In this document: positions 6,177 through 9,519 of the stretch, piece after piece
How positions within the stretch are numbered: position 1 is the stretch's first letter
Layout: each line of letters starts with the position of its first letter
Origin: Candidatus Woesearchaeota archaeon
GTDB taxonomy: Archaea > Nanobdellota > Nanobdellia > Woesearchaeales > JACQSR01
Length of the DNA stretch: 9,519 bases
Reading direction: 5' to 3'
Assembly (NCBI GenBank): GCA_023255615.1
Contig: JAHFLI010000039.1
Span: 1-9,519 of the forward strand
Made by a program: the position numbers and the translations under genes
Notes under the pieces: model-generated
What the model saw: the letters and a program-made list of their open reading frames with translations, nothing else
Told to the model about the DNA's origin: nothing
Databases searched by the model: none

Positions 6177-8234
6177 ATGATTGAAATAGTACTGGTCATA
6201 AGCATCCTTGCATTATTGTTTGCAGGGTATTTAACACACAAAATTCTTCGAGGCGATACTGGAACAAAAGGAATGCTGGAAGTGTCCGACGCCATTAAAG
6301 TTGGTGCAGAAGCATTTGTCAAGCGACAATATACCACTATTGCGATTTTAACAATTGTTCTTGCTGCAGTTATTCTTGGAATTTATGCCTACTTAGGAAA
6401 ATTTGATCTGGGGTGGAGAACCTCAGTCGCTTTTTTATTTGGTGCATTCAGTTCAGCAATTGCAGGAATTTTTGGAATGTGGATTTCCATTCGGTCAAAT
6501 ATTCGCACCGCAAGCGCTGCGCGTAAAAGTTTAGCAGATGCATTCTTGATGGCATTTCGAGGAGGAGCAGTAACAGGAATTGTTATTGTTGCCATGTCAT
6601 TATTAGGTGTAAGCGTCATTTATTCATTATTTAGTATAGGAGTTGCCGATGTCAAAGAAGTTCCGTTCTTAATTGTTGGATATGGATTTGGAGCATCATT
6701 CGTTGCATTGTTCGCACAACTCGGTGGTGGAATTTATACCAAAGCTGCTGATGTTGGTTCTGACTTAGTCGGAAAAGTCGAGCAAGGAATTCCAGAAGAT
6801 GATCCGAGAAATCCAGCAGTGATTGCAGATCTCGTTGGTGATAATGTTGGTGATTGTGCCGGAAGAGGTGCTGATTTATTCGAAAGCACTGCCGCAGAAA
6901 ATATTGGTGCAATGATTTTAGGAGTTGCTTTGTTTCCTGTATTCGGTATGAATGGAGTATTATTTCCTTTATTAGTGAGAGCATTTGGATTAATTGCAAC
7001 AACTATTGGTATTATGACGGTAAAATTGAAAAGCGAAAGTGAAAATCCAATGACGGCATTAAATCGAGGCTATTTTATCACGAGCGTCTTGGCTGCAATC
7101 GCGTTTTTCTTAACCACAAAATGGCTTCTTGGAGAATATTACCTCACATTTTTCTATGCCGGAGTCGTTGGTATTGTAACAAGTATATTGATTGTATTGA
7201 TTACTGTTTATTATACTGAATCAGATTATCGGCCAGTTCAAAGCATTGCAAAAGCCTCTCAAACAGGTCATGCAACAAATATTATTTCAGGATTTGCGGT
7301 TGCCATGGAAGCAACAGTATTACCGGTTATTGTATTATCTGCAGCTCTGTGGATATCCTATCATCTAGGAGTATCATCGGGAATTGAACATGGCGGCTTA
7401 TATGGAACTGCAGTCGCAACCATGGGAATGTTGGCTACCGCTGCATACGTCTTAGCGATGGATAATTTTGGTCCCATTACTGATAATGCAGGTGGAATTG
7501 CAACCATGAGTAATTCTTCTGATGAGGTCAGACGAAGAACAGATAAATTGGATGCAGTCGGTAATACAACAAAAGCATTGACGAAAGGATATGCTATTGG
7601 AAGTGCTGCCTTAGCCGCATTTTTGTTATTCTCTGCCTACCTCGATGAAGTAGCAAAGTATACGGGACTAAAAATAGTCGCAGTTGATCTTGCAAAGATT
7701 GATGTCTTCGTCGGTGCGTTGCTCGGTGCCATGTTAATATTCTTTTTTAGTTCTCTCGCAATTAAAGCAGTGGGGGATGCTGCGTTTTCGATTGTCAACG
7801 AAGTGAGAAGACAATGGAAAGCAAAGAAAGGAATTATGGCAGGAACAGAGAAGCCCGATTATGCAAAAGTGGTTGATATTTGCGTGAAAACATCGTTAAA
7901 GAAAATGGTCTTGCCCGGAGTCTTAGTGGTTGTCTTTACGATTGTTGTCGGTGTATTGCTCAAATATGAAGCTGCTGCTGCATTTTTAATGGTTGCAACG
8001 ATTACAGGAATCTTAATGGCATTATTGCTGAACACCGGTGGCGGTGCATGGGACAATGCGAAGAAGTACATTGAAGATGGACATCTCGGTGGAAAAGGAA
8101 GTGAAGCTCATAAAGCATCGGTGACTGGTGATACGGTGGGTGACCCAATGAAGGATTGTGCCGGACCATCCCTTCACGTTTTAATTAAACTGCTATCGAC
8201 CATTACCTTAGTGTTGGTTCCACTATTCCTGTAA
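6177..8234 (+). CDS. hppA: Membrane-bound proton-pumping pyrophosphatase, potassium-independent type
   Basis: A 685-residue, highly hydrophobic protein of the usual family length, expected to form 16 membrane helices. It hydrolyses cytosolic pyrophosphate and pumps ions outward. The substrate and magnesium sites are all visible: DVGSDLVGKVE at 192-202, EDDPRNPAVIAD at 207-218, GDNVGDCAG at 221-229, DNFGPITDNAGG at 429-440, GGAWDNAKKYIEDG at 622-635 and GDTVGDPMKDCAGPS at 651-665. In GNTTKALTKG (462-471), K466 and T469 are the pair that marks potassium-independent, proton-pumping enzymes; potassium-dependent ones carry alanine at the first site. Within the otherwise canonical IADNVGDNVGDCAGM region, L219 replaces the usual N or Q and R230 replaces M. 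It would conserve energy from pyrophosphate released by biosynthesis. It has its own TATA box and ribosome binding site upstream, and an oligo-T run follows the stop. Confidence 0.97.
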   Translation: MIEIVLVISILALLFAGYLTHKILRGDTGTKGMLEVSDAIKVGAEAFVKRQYTTIAILTIVLAAVILGIYAYLGKFDLGWRTSVAFLFGAFSSAIAGIFGMWISIRSNIRTASAARKSLADAFLMAFRGGAVTGIVIVAMSLLGVSVIYSLFSIGVADVKEVPFLIVGYGFGASFVALFAQLGGGIYTKAADVGSDLVGKVEQGIPEDDPRNPAVIADLVGDNVGDCAGRGADLFESTAAENIGAMILGVALFPVFGMNGVLFPLLVRAFGLIATTIGIMTVKLKSESENPMTALNRGYFITSVLAAIAFFLTTKWLLGEYYLTFFYAGVVGIVTSILIVLITVYYTESDYRPVQSIAKASQTGHATNIISGFAVAMEATVLPVIVLSAALWISYHLGVSSGIEHGGLYGTAVATMGMLATAAYVLAMDNFGPITDNAGGIATMSNSSDEVRRRTDKLDAVGNTTKALTKGYAIGSAALAAFLLFSAYLDEVAKYTGLKIVAVDLAKIDVFVGALLGAMLIFFFSSLAIKAVGDAAFSIVNEVRRQWKAKKGIMAGTEKPDYAKVVDICVKTSLKKMVLPGVLVVVFTIVVGVLLKYEAAAAFLMVATITGILMALLLNTGGGAWDNAKKYIEDGHLGGKGSEAHKASVTGDTVGDPMKDCAGPSLHVLIKLLSTITLVLVPLFL

Positions 8235-8240
8235 GCTAAT

Positions 8241-8252
8241 CTTTCTTTTTTT
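8241..8252 (+). terminator. Oligo-T terminator after hppA
   Basis: The run CTTTCTTTTTTT begins 7 bases after the hppA stop codon, with no stable hairpin before it. Such T-rich stretches terminate archaeal transcription on their own. It lies in the 65-bp gap between the convergent hppA and vapC genes. No equivalent T run is seen for the opposite strand. Confidence 0.5.
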
Positions 8253-8299
8253 ATATGATCTGTAATGGTATTTTATTTGGTATAGGGATTGCTCGCAGA

Positions 8300-8698
8300 T
8301 TAAAGCATTTTAATTAAATCTTCCGTAAAATACACTTGAAGTGTAGTTTGTTTTTCCTTTAATTCTCTATCATTGCTCCATAAGCTACATTTCAATTTCA
8401 AAGCAAGTGCCAAATAAGGAACATCTTTTTGGTCTGGAGAAATTTTTTGTGCTTTTTCAATAAAAGGTTCAATTTCTTCTTTTGGAATCAAGACAACATT
8501 TCGTTCAAACAAATCAAAAAGTTCATTAAAGTCTTTTTCAGTCCTTTTAGTCTTACCTTTCAAATAATCCTTATATTTCCTAAACTCTTCAAAAATAAAT
8601 TCAGGCGCATAAAGTGTATGCGTAAATAAAATATCAGATGTTCCACTTTCTTTCAGCAAAGCTGCGAAAAGAATATTTGAATCGATAACCAAATCCAT
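8300..8698 (-). CDS. vapC: PIN-domain toxin ribonuclease (VapC family)
   Basis: A 132-residue PIN-domain protein. LVIDSNIL at 3-10 gives the first acidic residue D6, the FEEF segment at 36-39 the second (E37/E38), DVPYLALALKLKC starting at D92 the third and WSNDREL the fourth (D110). This is the magnesium-binding set of single-strand-specific RNases; family members cleave tRNA, rRNA or mRNA. I start it at ATG 8698 because AAAAAGG lies 7 bases upstream; a TTG two codons earlier would sit only one base after that site. It begins 2 bp after the antitoxin stop, so the two are co-translated from the vapB promoter. The RNA target is unknown. Length and layout are normal for VapC. Confidence 0.85.
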   Translation of the reverse strand: MDLVIDSNILFAALLKESGTSDILFTHTLYAPEFIFEEFRKYKDYLKGKTKRTEKDFNELFDLFERNVVLIPKEEIEPFIEKAQKISPDQKDVPYLALALKLKCSLWSNDRELKEKQTTLQVYFTEDLIKML

Positions 8699-8700
8699 GA

Positions 8701-8925
8701 TCAAGCCTTTTTGTATCTTTTCGCCAGATTTTTATTAAGTTCCCTTCCTAATCTCAGTGCATCTTCTTCAGTCAGCATGCTGTCTGATTTAAATTTTTTT
8801 AAAAACTCCAAATCATTTATTCTTTGCATAAATGCCTGCCTTGCTACCTCAGACCAATTCATTTCTGGGAATTTTTCCATCTTATCCTTTAGTTCCGATG
8901 GCACTGCTAAAGTCATTGTTGTCAT
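8701..8925 (-). CDS. vapB: VapB-type antitoxin with ribbon-helix-helix DNA-binding domain
   Basis: A 74-residue antitoxin. The N-terminus MTTMTLAVPSELKDKME gives the beta strand and first helix of a ribbon-helix-helix domain, and NWSEVARQAFMQRI at 23-36 gives the second helix. The C-terminal tail, LTEEDALRLG then RELNKNLAKRYKKA (51-74), is the amphipathic, positively charged segment that wraps the PIN toxin in VapB proteins. I start at ATG 8925 because GGAGGT lies 7 bases upstream; extending to the TTG at 8940 would use that site as coding sequence. By family it neutralises VapC and represses its own promoter. Three direct repeats lie between the TATA box and this start (see the repeat feature). 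Confidence 0.85.
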   Translation of the reverse strand: MTTMTLAVPSELKDKMEKFPEMNWSEVARQAFMQRINDLEFLKKFKSDSMLTEEDALRLGRELNKNLAKRYKKA

Positions 8926-8932
8926 ATTCTCT

Positions 8933-8938
8933 ACCTCC
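8933..8938 (-). promoter_or_regulatory. Shine-Dalgarno site of vapB
   Basis: GGAGGT on the minus strand, 7 bases before the ATG at 8925, is close to a perfect match to the 16S rRNA 3' end. It rules out the upstream TTG as the start. Confidence 0.8.
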
Positions 8939-8941
8939 AAT

Positions 8942-8970
8942 TATGTGCAAGTATGTGTAATATGTTTAAA
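8942..8970. repeat. Three tandem ~10-bp repeats, candidate vapBC operator
   Basis: On the plus strand, TATGTGCAAG (8942-8951), TATGTGTAA (8952-8960) and TATGTTTAAA (8961-8970) follow one another with 10- and 9-bp spacing, about one helical turn. They lie between the TATA box and the vapB start, where a bound repressor would block transcription. Ribbon-helix-helix antitoxins bind such phased sites and repress their own operons, so autoregulation is a reasonable inference. The third unit is degenerate and runs into the TATA box, so chance similarity in AT-rich DNA remains possible. Confidence 0.45.
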
Positions 8971-8979
8971 TATATAAAT
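8965..8979 (-). promoter_or_regulatory. TATA box of the vapBC operon
   Basis: On the minus strand the sequence ATTTATATATTTAAA is a strong archaeal TATA element, preceded by the purine-rich CGTAAG. A start about 26 bases downstream falls near 8947, giving a leader of about 22 bases that includes the GGAGGT site. The geometry is what an archaeal promoter should show. Confidence 0.6.
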
Positions 8980-9147
8980 CTTACGATCTTCGCTCCAACC
9001 TGATCCTCGGACATTCACTCTGCTTCACTCGCATTTCGAGAAAAAAAGCTTCGTTAAATCACCTATATTATTGATATTCCTCATCCATACGAGGCGATTA
9101 AAAGAGTTTTCGTTAATTATTTAAACACTGATTTCAAGGTAACCTTT
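8980..9147. other. Intergenic region between vapB and the MarC-family gene, with a GC-richer patch
   Basis: This non-coding stretch holds a GC-richer patch at about 8983-9040. Within it TTCACTC occurs twice, 10 bp apart (9014-9020 and 9024-9030), and CTCG-CATTT-CGAG (9028-9040) could form a 4-bp hairpin, followed by seven A residues. I see no convincing tRNA, box C/D or other RNA gene. Further right, TTAATTATTTAAA at about 9113-9125 is a TATA-like element centred about 27 bases before the MarC ATG. That placement would give a nearly leaderless message. Confidence 0.4.
9136..9140 (+). promoter_or_regulatory. Shine-Dalgarno-like site of the MarC-family gene
   Basis: AAGGT lies 7 bases before the ATG at 9148. 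It supports this start, since the frame is open further upstream to 9058 but contains no ATG, GTG or TTG codon there. Confidence 0.45.
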
Positions 9148-9519
9148 ATGCTTCAAGAATTAATTCAATTAATCATTCTCTTTACAGTTATTTTTGATCC
9201 CTTTGCAAGTTTTGTAGTATTTTCAGTAACGACTGCGCATATGAACAAAGCAGGACAATATCGCATTGCATTGTATGGGTTGTTAGTTGCGTCTGGATTG
9301 TCCTATGCTGTTCTTATTTTTGGACAATATTTACTCCAAGCGTTTAGTACCACCATTAAAGAATTTCAGATCGCAGGCGGCATTATTCTTTCGTTGCTGG
9401 GCATTAAAATGGCTCTTGGACAATCTCTCGCGAATATCGAAACGATGAAAGATAATACCGGCATGGCCATCGCTTCTATTATTGGAACTCCGTTATTGAC
9501 GGGACCTGCAGCAATTACT
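9148..9519 (+). CDS. MarC-family (UPF0056) integral membrane protein, N-terminal part, cut by right edge
   Basis: The frame is open for 124 codons from ATG 9148 to the window end, with no stop. Family hallmarks are visible: FDPFASFVVF at 16-25 corresponds to the conserved DP...P.F loop of the first helix, FQIAGGIILSLLGIKM at 73-88 to the third helix, and PLLTGPAAIT at 115-124 to the conserved P.L.GP.AIT motif. Membrane helices fall near residues 4-29, 41-63 and 74-91, with a fourth probably starting near 107. The full protein is normally about 200 residues with six helices, so roughly 60% is present. MarC proteins have no firmly established function; the old link to multiple antibiotic resistance in E. 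coli was withdrawn. An AAGGT site 7 bases upstream and a TATA-like element support the start. Confidence 0.88.
   Translation, partial: MLQELIQLIILFTVIFDPFASFVVFSVTTAHMNKAGQYRIALYGLLVASGLSYAVLIFGQYLLQAFSTTIKEFQIAGGIILSLLGIKMALGQSLANIETMKDNTGMAIASIIGTPLLTGPAAIT

Noticed and set aside
6652..7002. A 116-residue minus-strand frame inside the pyrophosphatase gene
   Set aside because: It is leucine/histidine/glutamine-rich, as expected from the complement of a GC3-biased membrane-protein gene, and lies entirely within a certain gene.
8253..8299. Possible ATCTG/CAGAT stem between hppA and vapC as a bidirectional terminator
   Set aside because: Only 5 bp pair around a loop of more than 30 bases, with no T run on the minus strand; the oligo-T at 8241-8252 explains hppA termination better.
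9058..9147. Upstream in-frame extension of the MarC-family gene (about 30 open codons)
   Set aside because: It contains no ATG, GTG or TTG, would precede the family's normal N-terminus, and an AAGGT site supports the ATG at 9148.
1..9519. CRISPR arrays, insertion sequences, integrase sites, rRNA or tRNA genes
   Set aside because: No regularly spaced repeats, transposase or recombinase frames, terminal inverted repeats or recognisable structural RNA were seen on either strand.

Overview
The window reads as a piece of an AT-rich archaeal chromosome. Three things point that way: TATA-type promoters such as TTTATATA-like boxes upstream of the toxin-antitoxin pair and the pyrophosphatase, with no convincing -35/-10 pairs; an archaeal-style VapB/PIN pair; and a membrane pyrophosphatase plus a MarC-family protein of archaeal flavour. 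A DPANN-type lineage (for example Woesearchaeota or Pacearchaeota) is plausible, but this is inference, because no rRNA or other marker gene is present.

Left half (positions 1-4579, minus strand, read right to left): a surface-glycan block. In transcription order it holds a SAM-dependent methyltransferase, a NodB-type polysaccharide deacetylase, a Wzx-like polysaccharide flippase, a fused sugar-phosphate nucleotidyltransferase/HAD phosphatase, and probably the first 35 codons of another gene running off the left edge. The methyltransferase/deacetylase and flippase/fusion junctions are 4-bp ATGA overlaps and the other spacings are 2-25 bp, so this looks like one operon. The fused enzyme would dephosphorylate and nucleotide-activate a sugar, probably heptose-like. 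The deacetylase and methyltransferase would decorate the sugar or its lipid-linked glycan, and the flippase would move the lipid-linked unit across the membrane. No glycosyltransferase lies in the window.

Centre (4623-6106): an RlmD/TrmA-family RNA 5-methyluridine methyltransferase with a TRAM domain and a complete iron-sulfur cysteine set on the minus strand. It is divergent from a small unrecognised 86-residue protein on the plus strand, and the two share a short promoter region.

Right part (6177-9519): a full-length membrane-bound proton-pumping pyrophosphatase (plus strand) with the residues of the potassium-independent class, followed by an oligo-T stretch. Convergent to it on the minus strand is a vapBC toxin-antitoxin pair with a strong TATA box, a textbook Shine-Dalgarno site, and three roughly 10-bp tandem repeats that could be its operator. 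At the right edge the first 124 codons of a MarC-family membrane protein begin on the plus strand.

Every gene looks intact, except those cut by the window edges. I see no insertion sequence, CRISPR array, tRNA or rRNA. I did not find a clear new multi-gene system. The most distinctive items are the nucleotidyltransferase/HAD fusion with a degenerate zinc loop, the orphan 86-residue gene, and the phased repeats at the vapBC promoter.
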